Source: Planctomycetota bacterium
GTDB taxonomy: Bacteria; Planctomycetota; Planctomycetia; Pirellulales; Pirellulaceae
Direction: 5' to 3'
DNA length: 34,457 bases
Assembly: GCA_018970165.1 (NCBI GenBank)
Contig: JAGWWZ010000039.1
Location: 1 to 34,457 of the forward strand
A program made the translations under genes and the position numbers. Shown here one piece after another: positions 24,805 through 34,346 of the stretch. The stretch's first letter is position 1. Every line of letters begins with the position of its first letter. Under the pieces are notes generated by a model. The model did no database searches. It was not told the DNA's origin and saw only the letters and a list, made by a program, of their open reading frames with translations.

Positions 24805-25380
24805 TTAGGGCTGAAACACAACCTTTTCATAGACCTCAGACGCGAGTAGTTGGCATTCGATGGCTTCGAGTGCGACTCCGCCTTCCAAACCTTGGCAACT
24901 TGAAAGAAGCCAGTTGCCCTCCTCGGTGCGAGAGAAGCAATCGATCGAGTGCCGGTCCTGGGAGATGAGGACGTAATGTTGCAAACCGGGGATGGTGCGG
25001 TAGTGCTCGAACTTCTTGCCGCGGTCGTACGCTTCGGTAGACTCCGAAAGCACCTCCACCAGGATGATCGGGTTGAGGAGAACCTCACCTCGTTCGGACT
25101 CCAAGCGTGGTTCTCCGCACACGACCGATACATCGGGGTAGGTGTACAATCCGGTCGCTTCAATCCGAAGCTTCAGGTCGCTCGGATAAACGCGGCACGG
25201 TTTTTTTTTGAGTTGTTCACGTAAACTCGCACCTGTATTCAGGACGATCAGATTATGGTTGGCAGATGCACCCGTCATCGCGAACATTTCGCCCCGAAAA
25301 TACTCGGACCGATACTCCGCGTTCCTCTCGCGATGGAGATATTCCTCTGGCGTTAGGTAATGTTTTGGGACGGTTGCCAT
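24805..25380 (-). CDS. Uma2 family protein (DUF820, PD-(D/E)xK endonuclease-like)
   Basis: The 191-residue product has the full Uma2 pattern: LTPEEYLHRE at 9-18, YRSEYFRGEMFAMTGAS near 23-39, NLIVLNTGASLREQLKK near 43-59, YPDVSVVCG near 80-88 with the Asp of the PD motif, and PIILVEVLSES near 103-113 with the catalytic ExxVEVLS-type segment. Proteins of this type have the restriction endonuclease-like fold; their role in cells is unclear, and they occur in many copies in cyanobacteria and planctomycetes. A run of nine A bases on the coding strand encodes KKK (complement of 25201-25209). The gene ends five bases from the convergent isomerase-type gene. Confidence 0.93.
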   Translation of the reverse strand: MATVPKHYLTPEEYLHRERNAEYRSEYFRGEMFAMTGASANHNLIVLNTGASLREQLKKKPCRVYPSDLKLRIEATGLYTYPDVSVVCGEPRLESERGEVLLNPIILVEVLSESTEAYDRGKKFEHYRTIPGLQHYVLISQDRHSIDCFSRTEEGNWLLSSCQGLEGGVALEAIECQLLASEVYEKVVFQP

Positions 25381-25688
25381 AACGCAGGCTCCTGAAATCT
25401 TCGAATCCGACCGGAACTCTTGATTGCGGTGAATCGTGACCTGGGTGAATTATAGCCCACCTGTACGAAGAATTTTCGCCGCTCCGCCACAGATCGCTTC
25501 GAACCGGATGCTCGTGGATGTTTGTACTTCGAGCGGCGGCCTGCCGTCTCTTCGTCTCGCCGCAGACGAGATCATGCCGACTTTAGTGGAAAATTCGTAA
25601 GAAAAGCTTCTTGTCACGGCCGCTGATTACTTTATCCTAATGAAGCGATGGTATATTTCAAATTTTATTTAATTCAAGGGTCGTTCCT
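25381..25688. other. 308-base intergenic stretch between divergent genes
   Basis: It lies between the starts of the Uma2-family gene (minus strand) and the second DUF1559 gene (plus strand) and should hold both promoters. A plausible promoter for the plus-strand gene is listed separately. Apart from an AT-rich stretch at about 25650-25680, nothing else was recognised. Confidence 0.5.
25611..25638 (+). promoter_or_regulatory. Candidate sigma-70-like promoter of the second DUF1559 gene
   Basis: TTGTCA (25611-25616) and TATCCT (25633-25638) are 16 bases apart. The gene start is 50 bases downstream, after an AT-rich leader. It was found by eye only and planctomycete promoters are poorly described. 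Confidence 0.35.
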
Positions 25689-26780
25689 ATGAGAGGTATT
25701 CGACGTGGATTCACGCTCGTAGAGTTGCTGGTGGTGATTGCAATCATCGGGGTCTTAGTGGGATTGCTTCTTCCCGCGGTCCAAGCCGCTCGCGAAGCAG
25801 CCAGAAGGATGCAGTGTCAAAACTTCATTCGCCAAATGGGGCTGGCGGCACACAATTTTGAAAGCGCGATGAAGTATTTTCCGCCACGAAGACATTCGAA
25901 GGTAATGCCCAATCCCGCAACCCAAGTGATGACGACTTACTACTCAGACGCATCTCCGCAGGTATTCTTGCTGAGTTATGTTGAACAAAGCAGCCTGAAC
26001 AACCTCTGGAACTTGGACTACAACGTCAACAGCGATGCACCTCTGAATGCGAGCATTCCGGTGTTAGTCGGAGCCAATGCGCAGGCTAGAATTACTCAAG
26101 TTCCGATGTATTTGTGCCCGTCTGACCCGTCGATCACAACGCAACCGGTCGGCGGTGGCGAAGCTGGCAGATCGAACTACATGATTTCGACGGGTGCAAA
26201 CGCGGATTTCCGTGGAGGCCAACCTGGTGACGGAATCTTCTGCATGCCCAATCCGATTGCGGGGCAGCCTCTGAAAGGTCCCAAGCACTCAGCCATTACT
26301 GATGGAACCAGCAACACAGCCATGTTTGGTGAGATCAAGCGAGGTAATTTCCATAACAGCCAAACTGGCATGTTCGATCACACAACGAGCATGTTCAATG
26401 GAGTTGCTTACACAACCCCAGCAGAGTTATCCGATGGGAGAAACCTGCTTCTCTGCAATCCCGGGCCGAACGGAACGACTTACTTCCGATATGGCGGTTT
26501 GCAGTACTATCGTGGATCCATCAGCCCCACCATCGCTTACTCACACACTTTGCCACCAAACTGGAATCGCCAAACAACAAACGTAGCCCAACAACGATAT
26601 GGGTGCGGTAACACCAGTTTTGCGCAGGCCCACCTTCCAGCAGCGAGCTACCATACCGGTGGCGTAAATATCTGCATGGCGGACGGCTCTACTCGCATTT
26701 TTTCGGACAACATTAATTTCACCACATGGCAAGCTCTCGGCAGTCGTGCTGGCGGTGAAGTAGTTTCTGATGTGGAGTAA
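25689..26780 (+). CDS. DUF1559 domain protein with type IV pilin-like N-terminus (second copy)
   Basis: The 363-residue product begins [16 protein letters not shown], a very short basic leader before the prepilin cleavage site (Gly7-Phe8) with Glu at +5, followed by the hydrophobic helix and the [13 protein letters not shown] segment. The body has [17 protein letters not shown] and ends with a [13 protein letters not shown] segment, as in DUF1559 proteins. It is a paralogue of the product at 5268-6365: the first 45 residues are almost identical, the rest diverges strongly. It should be processed and exported like a pseudopilin. The lipoprotein gene follows three bases after the stop, and its ribosome site lies inside the end of this gene. 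Confidence 0.95.
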   Translation: MRGIRRGFTLVELLVVIAIIGVLVGLLLPAVQAAREAARRMQCQNFIRQMGLAAHNFESAMKYFPPRRHSKVMPNPATQVMTTYYSDASPQVFLLSYVEQSSLNNLWNLDYNVNSDAPLNASIPVLVGANAQARITQVPMYLCPSDPSITTQPVGGGEAGRSNYMISTGANADFRGGQPGDGIFCMPNPIAGQPLKGPKHSAITDGTSNTAMFGEIKRGNFHNSQTGMFDHTTSMFNGVAYTTPAELSDGRNLLLCNPGPNGTTYFRYGGLQYYRGSISPTIAYSHTLPPNWNRQTTNVAQQRYGCGNTSFAQAHLPAASYHTGGVNICMADGSTRIFSDNINFTTWQALGSRAGGEVVSDVE

Positions 26781-26783
26781 TCG

Positions 26784-27170
26784 ATGAAACCGATTTCTTT
26801 CCTCTTCTACTCAGTCATTGGGCTGTACGCTATTTCAGGCTGTGAGTCGTCCCAGCCAGGAGTAACGCAAATGCCCCCCGAAGCATCTCCTGCATTGACC
26901 GAAACACACGCCATGATCATGCAAGCTTCATACGGTGACATTCCGTTAAATAGCTTGAACGATATTGATAACTACGCTGGACAGTTTGACACAGCGATCA
27001 GTGCGATCAAATCGGGTGAGATTAAGGTGATTTGGGGTAAACAGGTCTTAGATACTGTCGAGTCACCTAAGGTGATTGCCTATGAGTCCAAGGCCGAATC
27101 TGGCGAGGGCTATGCGATCAAAGAAGACGGAAAAGTGCATAAGATTACTTCGGCAGACATACCGAAGTAG
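26784..27170 (+). CDS. Predicted lipoprotein paired with DUF1559
   Basis: The 128-residue product has a signal peptide with lipobox AISGC (Cys20) and should be lipid-anchored. After a Ser/Pro/Glu-rich linker comes a short domain (about 45-128) with helix and strand pattern, including GEIKVIWGKQVLD and KVIAYESKAESGEGYAIKED, that ends KITSADIPK. The ribosome site GGAG lies eight bases before the ATG, inside the 3' end of the DUF1559 gene. It matches, by position, the small lipoprotein at 5070-5255, but the sequences are not alike beyond the lipobox. The function is unknown. Confidence 0.85.
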   Translation: MKPISFLFYSVIGLYAISGCESSQPGVTQMPPEASPALTETHAMIMQASYGDIPLNSLNDIDNYAGQFDTAISAIKSGEIKVIWGKQVLDTVESPKVIAYESKAESGEGYAIKEDGKVHKITSADIPK

Positions 27171-27683
27171 CGAAACACTCCATTGAAAAGACAGGTGCGT
27201 GTGGTTTGTCCGCTTCCACCCGGTGGCTCGCGCGCCGCGGCTAATGTTTGCACGGGTCCAAGTGCCCGTTGATTGTTCTTTGTACGGTCCTCGTTTCGAT
27301 GAGGATCGTCTCCGTCGGACGCTAATCGCAACCAGAATGAGAGCGCACTGCGTTCTCCATCACAACGCGGTTTGATCCCCGAACCCACGTCCATCACAAA
27401 GCCTCTGGACGTGCCACCCAACAACCCATCACGCAACATTTGATCTTCGCCCCACTTGGGCAAGGCCATGCGGTGGTAGCGTTGCGTTGAACGTCGCGTT
27501 CTAGATGCGAATATGGCTCCACGCAGACGAGTCGCGTGGCGGCCTTTGCCAACTTCGGTGCATATATGTGTTTAATTTTCATGCTGGGCTTCTCTCTGTC
27601 AGCGTCACATGCGTATTTATAAGCGATTCGATGCTAGAATGCCGATCCGATTAGGAACTCGGCCTACACACTTCGGGAACAAC
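27171..27683. other. 513-base gene-free stretch, possible repeat-derived or structured DNA
   Basis: No convincing gene was found. The minus strand has two overlapping frames (27110-27469 and 27394-27582) in different phases, with Arg/Gly/Pro-rich translations and no family character. The stretch has CACGTCCA (27386-27393) and TGGACGTG (27406-27413), which form an eight-base stem with a 12-base loop. The composition looks unlike that of the adjacent genes. It may be a dispersed intergenic repeat or a remnant, which cannot be shown from one copy. The leader of the esterase gene starts at the right end. Confidence 0.4.
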
Positions 27684-29915
27684 ATGAAAGCACTTGCCTT
27701 GTTCATCGCATGGATCTTCGTCGGACTCTTCGGAACCTTCTGCATGGCTCAGTCCAATTCGGAGCCTACCCGCATTGAAGTTCTTCAACCGCTGCGTCAT
27801 CAGGTCTTCCAGCGCCGCTTTGACGTCCCGCAACTGAGCCACTCTCATCATCCCAGCGGCCCCGTAAAGGGTTTTGCCAACGTCAATTTCTATTTCCGCT
27901 TCCATCAACTCATCGATATCGACACGCAGTTGGATGCGGAGTATCAGATTCGGGGATTTCAAAGGAACGACACCACCTGGCAGGACGTTTTGTCAGGATC
28001 CAAAGTCGTACAAATGTCCGACGGCGAGGCAGTGATCCCCATTTCTGTACCAGCGGGTGGCTGGTACACGGTCGATTTTCAATTCGTGATTGGTGGCAAC
28101 GTATACTACGGAAAGGCTTCTACCGAACCGTTCGGTGTCGGCGAGATTTTCTTAGTTGCTGGCCAGAGCTATGCGACCAACTGCAATGATGAGCGGATGC
28201 GCGTTGCAGACCCGCAAGAACGCGTCGTCGCATTTGATCTGAGTACATTCACGTGGCGTGTTGCACATGATCCGCAACCGACCGGCGACCAAAGCGATGG
28301 TGGTTCGATTTGGCCGTTGCTCGGCGACATGCTGGTCAACAGCTACGACGTTCCAATCGGATTTGTAAATGTCGCAGTCGGTGGAACCTCGACCAGCCAA
28401 TGGAGAACCGATGGTCCTCTCTTCGAAAGACTGATCGAGGCCGGCACTCAGACGAGAGATTTTCGCGCTGTTCTCTGGCAACAAGGAGAATCCGATGTGC
28501 TCGAGAAGACGAGCACTGTTGCGTATATCGAGCGACTCATCGAGATGCGGTCGCAAGCGAATCGAGCATGGGATGCGCAGCGGCCGTGGTTGCTCGCGAA
28601 ATCGACGCTACACCCCACCGTCTACAACGATCCAAACGGTGAAGCAGCGATTCGACAAGCGATCGAAGATCTGATCAGCAAGTACGGGTTTCAGCGAGGT
28701 CCCGACACCGACCGCTTGGATGGTCTGAACCGAGGTCCCATGGAAAGTCGCCGCCACTTTACCGCACCCGGCCAACGCAACGCCGCCGCGATGTGGTTCA
28801 CCGCAATTTCTGAACAACTCGATGCGCCGAAGCCGACGTATCTGGAGCAGATCCCTAGGCTGCCGTCTCTCCACCTTCGCGAACCTGCATGGGAATCCCC
28901 CATCGTCCATCGCGAAAGCTCGATTCTGCTTCAGGACGAGGGCGGTCCACCCACCGCACGCTTGGCCTTTCCCGCCCGCGAGATTCTCGACGTTCAACTT
29001 GCATCGCGTGGAGGCGAAGGCCAAGAAGCATATTACCAAGAGGGTGTTCATTGGCGTTTGAACGATAACCGATCAACGTTGGAGTGGATCGGTGCCGTTC
29101 CGTGCGAACCGATTCGTACCGAACAGCTGTTTGTTCCCGAGGGATCTCCTAACAGTTACAAACATCGCGCTGGCAATCCAGAGCAGAGCCTCCTTTACGC
29201 ACCGGGCAAGTGGTTCCATGAACGAAACCTTGAGATCAGCTACCGAAGAGCCGATGAGATTCCTACGCCGCCAGAAGTTCCGGCGTCGAAGCCTATCAAG
29301 ACTATGGCAAAGCTTCGGGATCGCTCGCGGGTTGTACTCGCCGTCAGCGGCGACAGTATCTCGACGGGACTGGATGCTTCGGGTACGACCATGAGTCCGC
29401 CGAATCAACCTGGTTACCCAGACTTGGTTGCAGCCCAGCTAACCAAAGATTTTGGCGTTGACATTGAACTAGTCAATCGATCCGTGCCGGGCTGGAGTAT
29501 TGCCAACGGGCTTGCCGATCTCGAAAAGCTCATGGTCTCGAAACCCGACCTATTGATCGTCGCTTATGGAATGAATGACGTTGGGCGGCGGGATCCGGCT
29601 TGGTTTGCCGATCAAGCTCAGAAACTCGGAGCCAAGGCTCGGGAGTTAAAACCCGATGTGGAGATCATCTGGGTGACTCCCATGTTAGGCAATCGCGACT
29701 GGGTTCACACACCGCGAGAGATGTTCTTTGCATACCAGGAATCGCTTAAAAACGCGGTGACTCCGGACGATGCTCTTGCAGACGTCACTCAGGTTTGGGA
29801 GGTCATGTCGCGGCAGAAACATGATCTGGACTTCACCGGAAATGGGCTCAATCATCCGAACGACTTCGGCCATCGACTCTACGCGCAGACGATCTTGGAT
29901 CTCTTTGCGGAATGA
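27684..29915 (+). CDS. Secreted two-domain SGNH hydrolase: sialate-O-acetylesterase-like plus GDSL-like
   Basis: The start ATG 27684 is chosen because a signal peptide follows directly (MKALALFIAWIFVGLFG, cleavage near CMAQS); the frame from 27609 adds a non-signal stretch. The 743-residue product joins two esterase-type domains. The N-terminal one (about 130-370) has FLVAGQSYATN with the nucleophile Ser162, VAVGGTSTSQW near 234 and LWQQGESDV near 272, the pattern of the sialic acid-specific acetylesterase family. The C-terminal one (about 550-743) has VSGDSISTG with Ser558, YGMNDVG near 631 and NGLNHPNDFGH near 721, the GDSL/SGNH pattern. A linker of about 170 residues lies between. It would remove acyl groups from polysaccharides outside the cytoplasm. 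The two serines suggest two active sites. Confidence 0.9.
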   Translation: MKALALFIAWIFVGLFGTFCMAQSNSEPTRIEVLQPLRHQVFQRRFDVPQLSHSHHPSGPVKGFANVNFYFRFHQLIDIDTQLDAEYQIRGFQRNDTTWQDVLSGSKVVQMSDGEAVIPISVPAGGWYTVDFQFVIGGNVYYGKASTEPFGVGEIFLVAGQSYATNCNDERMRVADPQERVVAFDLSTFTWRVAHDPQPTGDQSDGGSIWPLLGDMLVNSYDVPIGFVNVAVGGTSTSQWRTDGPLFERLIEAGTQTRDFRAVLWQQGESDVLEKTSTVAYIERLIEMRSQANRAWDAQRPWLLAKSTLHPTVYNDPNGEAAIRQAIEDLISKYGFQRGPDTDRLDGLNRGPMESRRHFTAPGQRNAAAMWFTAISEQLDAPKPTYLEQIPRLPSLHLREPAWESPIVHRESSILLQDEGGPPTARLAFPAREILDVQLASRGGEGQEAYYQEGVHWRLNDNRSTLEWIGAVPCEPIRTEQLFVPEGSPNSYKHRAGNPEQSLLYAPGKWFHERNLEISYRRADEIPTPPEVPASKPIKTMAKLRDRSRVVLAVSGDSISTGLDASGTTMSPPNQPGYPDLVAAQLTKDFGVDIELVNRSVPGWSIANGLADLEKLMVSKPDLLIVAYGMNDVGRRDPAWFADQAQKLGAKARELKPDVEIIWVTPMLGNRDWVHTPREMFFAYQESLKNAVTPDDALADVTQVWEVMSRQKHDLDFTGNGLNHPNDFGHRLYAQTILDLFAE

Positions 29916-30082
29916 CCAAAAGATTGCGAATCTTTCAGATTGTTAAGTTGCGGTATCCTCAAGAGTTTACTTTTTCCTATGTTTGACCTGAATACAGGGA
30001 CTGGATTCTGCCCTTCCGGTGCAGGATAATAGTCGAATCGCCTGTAACAAGTTACGCACATCCAACATGTAGGCTTTTTACG

Positions 30083-33046
30083 ATGTTGAGAACCAGCGAT
30101 CTCTCCGCGGCGCAGCAGGTCATTCGTTTGCTTGAGTCTCTTTTGGTCTCCGCTTTGTTGATCACGGTATGCGCAACGGGAGTACACGGGCAGCCACCTG
30201 CAAATCCCGGTCCCCCTCCGGAGAAGCCTGAACAAGCAGCGAAGCGCCAGGAGTTGCAGACACAGTATGAGTCCGCACTTGCGAAAAGCCAATCTGGCGA
30301 CTGGGACGCGGCAATAGCTGAATGCGATCAGCTCCTCTCTGCTCCCGAACGAACCCCCCAGATTCAACTGGTACGAGCCGAGGCGTATACGCTGCAATCG
30401 AATGCTCATTTTCAAAAGGCTCGATTCCTCAAAGCGATCGACAGCGCGTATTTAGGAACGCTTGAGAAACCAGACCACGTACCTGCCCATCGCGCCCGTG
30501 CCACTGCCTACCTAGCTCGCGGAGATTATGACAAGGCGATCAACACCGCAAACCGGATGATTGGTATCGACGCAAAGGATGCGATCGCTCACTCGATGCG
30601 AGGACATGCCTACGCTTGCAAAGGCAACTATGACCAATCGATTGCCGACCAGACCAAAGCGATCGAGCTGAATCCGAGCCTTGCCGATGCTTTTCAGCGC
30701 CGTGCGGTCGCCCACCTAGCCAAGAAAGATCTTCCCAAATCGATCGCTGACATCGATCAAGCTCTGAAGCTGGATGCGAAACACGTCGAAGCACTTTGCG
30801 ATCGAGGTTTTCTGTTTGCATCGAACAAGAACTACCCGGCTGCGCTGGCCGATTTCGACGCTGCGTTGTCAGTGGACCCAAACCATATTCGCGCTCAGTT
30901 GCTCAAAGGCCGTGCATTTATCGCTCAGGGCAAGAAAGATGAAGCCCGCACATACTTCGACAAAGCGGTTGAGATCTCACCGCGGTACGAAGCATACCTG
31001 GGCCGCGCGCAGTATCTGCAAGAGGTCAAGATGCATGCCGAGGCGATCGAGGACTACACCAAGGCAATCGAATTGAACCCCAAACTGCTCCCTGCCTATC
31101 AAGGACGCGCGGTTTGTTGCAACAAAACCGGAGACACCCAGTACGACGAAATCGATCGCGAAAAAATCAAAGAACTCACTCCTAAGACACCAGAAAAGAA
31201 ATCCGGCAAAGGCAAAAAAGACACCCCCTCCGTGGATCCGGGGCTCGCCCGAAGGTTTGTGGTTAAATCCAAAGAAGTCGACCCAACGCGACGAGCCGAA
31301 GTGATCGCTACCGCCGCTCGCATCGATGAACTCGTCGAACAGAACTATAAGAAGTACAACGTTACCCCAAACCCAAAAACGAACGACGAGCAATTCGTCC
31401 GACGCATCTATCTCGACATCACAGGGACCATCCCGACCTTAAAGCAGGTCAACTCCTTTCTCAATTCCACCGAACCGAACAAACGACTCGACCTGATCGA
31501 CTCCTTGCTCAACAGCGAAGGCTACGCCAGCCACCAATTCAACTACTGGGCCGATGCACTTCGCTACAAGGACGATCTCAATGGAACCGTTCGCGGTGAA
31601 CTGTTTCGGCAGCACCTCAAGCAGTCGCTCGCAGAAAACAAACCGTGGAACAAGCTTGTGTACGAGTTGATCTCAGCCGAAGGGAGGATTTGGGAGAACC
31701 CAGCCACCGGATACTTGCAACGCGATCCGGGTATGCCTCTCGATGTCATGAATAACACTCTGAGGATTTTCATCGGGACTCGAATCGGATGCGCACAGTG
31801 CCACAACCATCCGTTCGATAAATGGACTCAGAAGGATTTCTATCACATGGCCGCGTTCACATTTGGAACGCATAACTCAACGCATGGTGGAGACAAAAAA
31901 TTCTTCGCCTCCAACCCGGTCGAGCGCCTGCGGAAGGAATTCGACGCCATCGTTCAGGAAGAAGAGGATCGACGCAACAATTCCTATCGCTTCGACCGCA
32001 TGATCAGTATCAACATGATGGCGGTGCACGATGATCCTAAACGAGCTATTCAATTGCCGAAAGACTATGCCTACGACGACGGAAAACCAGGCGATCCTGT
32101 GCCGCCAAAGACTCTCTTGGGTCAGCCTGTGGAAATCAAGAAGGATGAACCACCTCGCCGCGCATTCGCCCGCTGGCTGGTGTCCAAAGATAATCCGCGC
32201 TTTGCCCTTACCATCTCGAATCGGCTCTGGAAGCAACTTTTCGGTCGCGGCCAATTTGAACCGATTGACGACATCACCGATCAAACGGTCGCTGAGAACC
32301 CTGAACTGATGAAGTTCCTGGAATCGGAGATGGTTCGACTCAACTTCGACATGAAAGAGTATCTGCGAACACTGGCTTACTCAGAGACGTATCAACGCCA
32401 GGCACACATGGAAATCTTGCTGCCCGGACAAGTCTACCACTTCCCGGGCCCCGTTCTTCGCCGAATGACTGCCGAGCAAGCATGGGACTCATTCGTCACG
32501 ATCGCCCGCGAAAAAGATCACTATCGCGAACCACAAGCATCCCTCAAGGGAACCGTTCAACGGTTCAATTTTAACAAAGTCACTGCGGAAGACGTCTTGG
32601 CTTCAGAACCCAAAGGGAGCGAAGTAGATCGAATCAACAACGAGTTTCGGAACAAGTTTCTTTTCAAGGGAGAACTGATCGCTCGGGCTTCCGAGTTGCC
32701 ATCTCCGGTTCCCCCCAATCATTTCCTTCGAATGTTCGGTCAATCCGATCGTGAACTGATCTCGGCTTCCTCGACCGATGGGTCAGTACCCCAAATTCTA
32801 TTGATGCTCAACGGTCCCATCTCGCACATGCTGCTCGAGGAAGACTCGACGATCTATCACAACATCATGCGAAAGAACAACATTCCCGATGGCGTCCGCT
32901 CAGCATTCTTGACCTGTTTGAGTCGCGCGCCGGACCGTGAGGAAATGGAGCGGGCGATGCAAGAGGTCAAGGAAAAAGGTGCCGCAGGCTACGGCAACAT
33001 CGTTTGGTCGCTGGTCAACACTCGTGAATTCCTCTTCATTCAATAG
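30083..33046 (+). CDS. TPR protein fused to DUF1549/DUF1553 (planctomycete cytochrome-type) domains
   Basis: The 987-residue product has a signal anchor or signal peptide at about 17-36 (cleavage near VHGQ), then TPR repeats from about 55 to 370, with typical units such as ARGDYDKAINTANRMI and KGNYDQSIADQTKAIELNP. After a Lys-rich linker (360-400) comes DUF1549 at about 430-660 with RRIYLDITGTIPT and CAQCHNHPFDKW (Cys570, Cys573, His574), then DUF1553 from about 690 with RRAFARWLVSKDNPRFA and NRLWKQLFGRGQ. The family usually lacks TPR, so this is a fusion. It should lie outside the cytoplasm. The DUF1501 gene follows 13 bases after the stop, and the two form one transcript. Confidence 0.95.
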   Translation: MLRTSDLSAAQQVIRLLESLLVSALLITVCATGVHGQPPANPGPPPEKPEQAAKRQELQTQYESALAKSQSGDWDAAIAECDQLLSAPERTPQIQLVRAEAYTLQSNAHFQKARFLKAIDSAYLGTLEKPDHVPAHRARATAYLARGDYDKAINTANRMIGIDAKDAIAHSMRGHAYACKGNYDQSIADQTKAIELNPSLADAFQRRAVAHLAKKDLPKSIADIDQALKLDAKHVEALCDRGFLFASNKNYPAALADFDAALSVDPNHIRAQLLKGRAFIAQGKKDEARTYFDKAVEISPRYEAYLGRAQYLQEVKMHAEAIEDYTKAIELNPKLLPAYQGRAVCCNKTGDTQYDEIDREKIKELTPKTPEKKSGKGKKDTPSVDPGLARRFVVKSKEVDPTRRAEVIATAARIDELVEQNYKKYNVTPNPKTNDEQFVRRIYLDITGTIPTLKQVNSFLNSTEPNKRLDLIDSLLNSEGYASHQFNYWADALRYKDDLNGTVRGELFRQHLKQSLAENKPWNKLVYELISAEGRIWENPATGYLQRDPGMPLDVMNNTLRIFIGTRIGCAQCHNHPFDKWTQKDFYHMAAFTFGTHNSTHGGDKKFFASNPVERLRKEFDAIVQEEEDRRNNSYRFDRMISINMMAVHDDPKRAIQLPKDYAYDDGKPGDPVPPKTLLGQPVEIKKDEPPRRAFARWLVSKDNPRFALTISNRLWKQLFGRGQFEPIDDITDQTVAENPELMKFLESEMVRLNFDMKEYLRTLAYSETYQRQAHMEILLPGQVYHFPGPVLRRMTAEQAWDSFVTIAREKDHYREPQASLKGTVQRFNFNKVTAEDVLASEPKGSEVDRINNEFRNKFLFKGELIARASELPSPVPPNHFLRMFGQSDRELISASSTDGSVPQILLMLNGPISHMLLEEDSTIYHNIMRKNNIPDGVRSAFLTCLSRAPDREEMERAMQEVKEKGAAGYGNIVWSLVNTREFLFIQ

Positions 33047-33059
33047 ATAGGCTCCCACC

Positions 33060-34334
33060 ATGAAGTTCCCGATCAGCGATCGTCGCACCATGATGACCCG
33101 AGTGGCTCAAGCGACTTTAGGGGTATCCCTCTTTCCTGCTTTGGACAGAGCGGTTGTGGCAGCCGACTCCAGAAATGCCGGGAAGGCAAAGCGAGTGATT
33201 TACCTCTTCATGGCCGGAGGCATGACCCACATCGATACCTTTGACGTCAAACCAGGCCATCCTAATCAAGGGAGCACCCAGGTCATCTCGACGAACGTCA
33301 CCGGTTGCCAGCTAGGTCAACACCTACCCAAACTTGCAAGCCAGTTCGACAAATTAGCTGTGATCCGTTCGATGAATACTCAAACCGCCGACCATGAGGC
33401 TGGCGAGTATCTGATGCGGACCAGCTATGAAGCGATCGCGACCGAGAGACACCCATCGCTCGGCCCCTGGATCCAAAAGCACCTGGGACGCCAAAACAAA
33501 TCGTTGCCCGATACCGTGATGATCAGCCCTCCCGCCCGACACCCCGGCGCAGGTTTCCTGGATCCAACCTTCAGCCCGCTGCCCATCGGTGACCCCAATC
33601 GCGGTTTGGAAAACACCAAGGCACCCGAGTATCTCACCGAGGCCTCATTTGAAACACGCATGGAACTGATTAACCTGTTCGACAAGAAATTCCGATCGAA
33701 GTTCAAGGATAAACAGGTCGGCGCCTACACCGATCTCTATTCAGAGGCCTCCAGCCTGCTCACCAGCGGCGAACTCAAAGCCTTCGACTTGAAGGAAGAA
33801 AAGAATGAGGTTCGCGATCGCTACGGACGGGATCCATTTGGCCAAGGCTGCCTGCTGGCTCGACGATTGATCGAGAACAACGTTCGATGCGTGGAGGTTA
33901 CCTGCGGAGGCTGGGACATGCACAGCGCTATGCAGGATGCGAATGCACTTCCCAAAGTCGCTGGCATCATCGATCGCGCGATCGGAAACCTCCTGGAAGA
34001 TCTCGCCGCAAGCGGACTTCTGCAAGAAACGATTGTCGTGCTTGCCACGGAATTCGGTCGCTCTCCGGAGCTCAATTACAATGCGGGACGAGACCATCAT
34101 CCGGCCGCCTTCTCGGCCGTTCTCGCCGGAGGGGCGATCAAGACAGGACAGTTCTATGGCAAGTCGGATGCTGCTGGACATTCAGTCGAATCCGAAGGCG
34201 TTACCCCCGCGGATCTAAACGCCACGATCGCCACCGCGCTGGGGTTACCCCTCGAACAAGAGATCTTCTCTCCCACCGGTAGACCATTCAAAGTTGCTCA
34301 CGACGGCACACCCATCGGGGCACTTCTGAGTTGA
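33060..34334 (+). CDS. DUF1501 domain protein, likely Tat-exported (second copy)
   Basis: The 424-residue product starts with a twin-arginine-type leader (ISDRRTMMTRVAQATLGVSL) ending near residue 35. DUF1501 features are YLFMAGGMTHIDTFDVKPG near 49, VIRSMNTQTADHEAGEYLM near 101, EVTCGGWDMHS near 280, LATEFGRSPELN near 325 and GRDHHPAAFS near 342. It is paralogous to the protein at 21440-22744, with the same order of conserved motifs but wide divergence elsewhere. It pairs with the TPR-DUF1549/1553 gene 13 bases upstream. The function of the pair in surface polysaccharide uptake or breakdown is only inferred. Confidence 0.95.
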   Translation: MKFPISDRRTMMTRVAQATLGVSLFPALDRAVVAADSRNAGKAKRVIYLFMAGGMTHIDTFDVKPGHPNQGSTQVISTNVTGCQLGQHLPKLASQFDKLAVIRSMNTQTADHEAGEYLMRTSYEAIATERHPSLGPWIQKHLGRQNKSLPDTVMISPPARHPGAGFLDPTFSPLPIGDPNRGLENTKAPEYLTEASFETRMELINLFDKKFRSKFKDKQVGAYTDLYSEASSLLTSGELKAFDLKEEKNEVRDRYGRDPFGQGCLLARRLIENNVRCVEVTCGGWDMHSAMQDANALPKVAGIIDRAIGNLLEDLAASGLLQETIVVLATEFGRSPELNYNAGRDHHPAAFSAVLAGGAIKTGQFYGKSDAAGHSVESEGVTPADLNATIATALGLPLEQEIFSPTGRPFKVAHDGTPIGALLS

Positions 34335-34346
34335 AACTCTAGGATC

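Noticed and set aside
27110-27582. Two overlapping minus-strand frames taken as genes or as a frameshifted pseudogene
   Set aside because: No recognisable protein family, no ribosome sites, and one frame runs into the lipoprotein gene on the other strand. They are reported only as an unexplained stretch.
29919-29935. AAAGATT-GCG-AATCTTT hairpin after the esterase gene as a terminator
   Set aside because: The stem is weak (two G-C pairs) and is not followed by a T-run on the plus strand. It may be chance.
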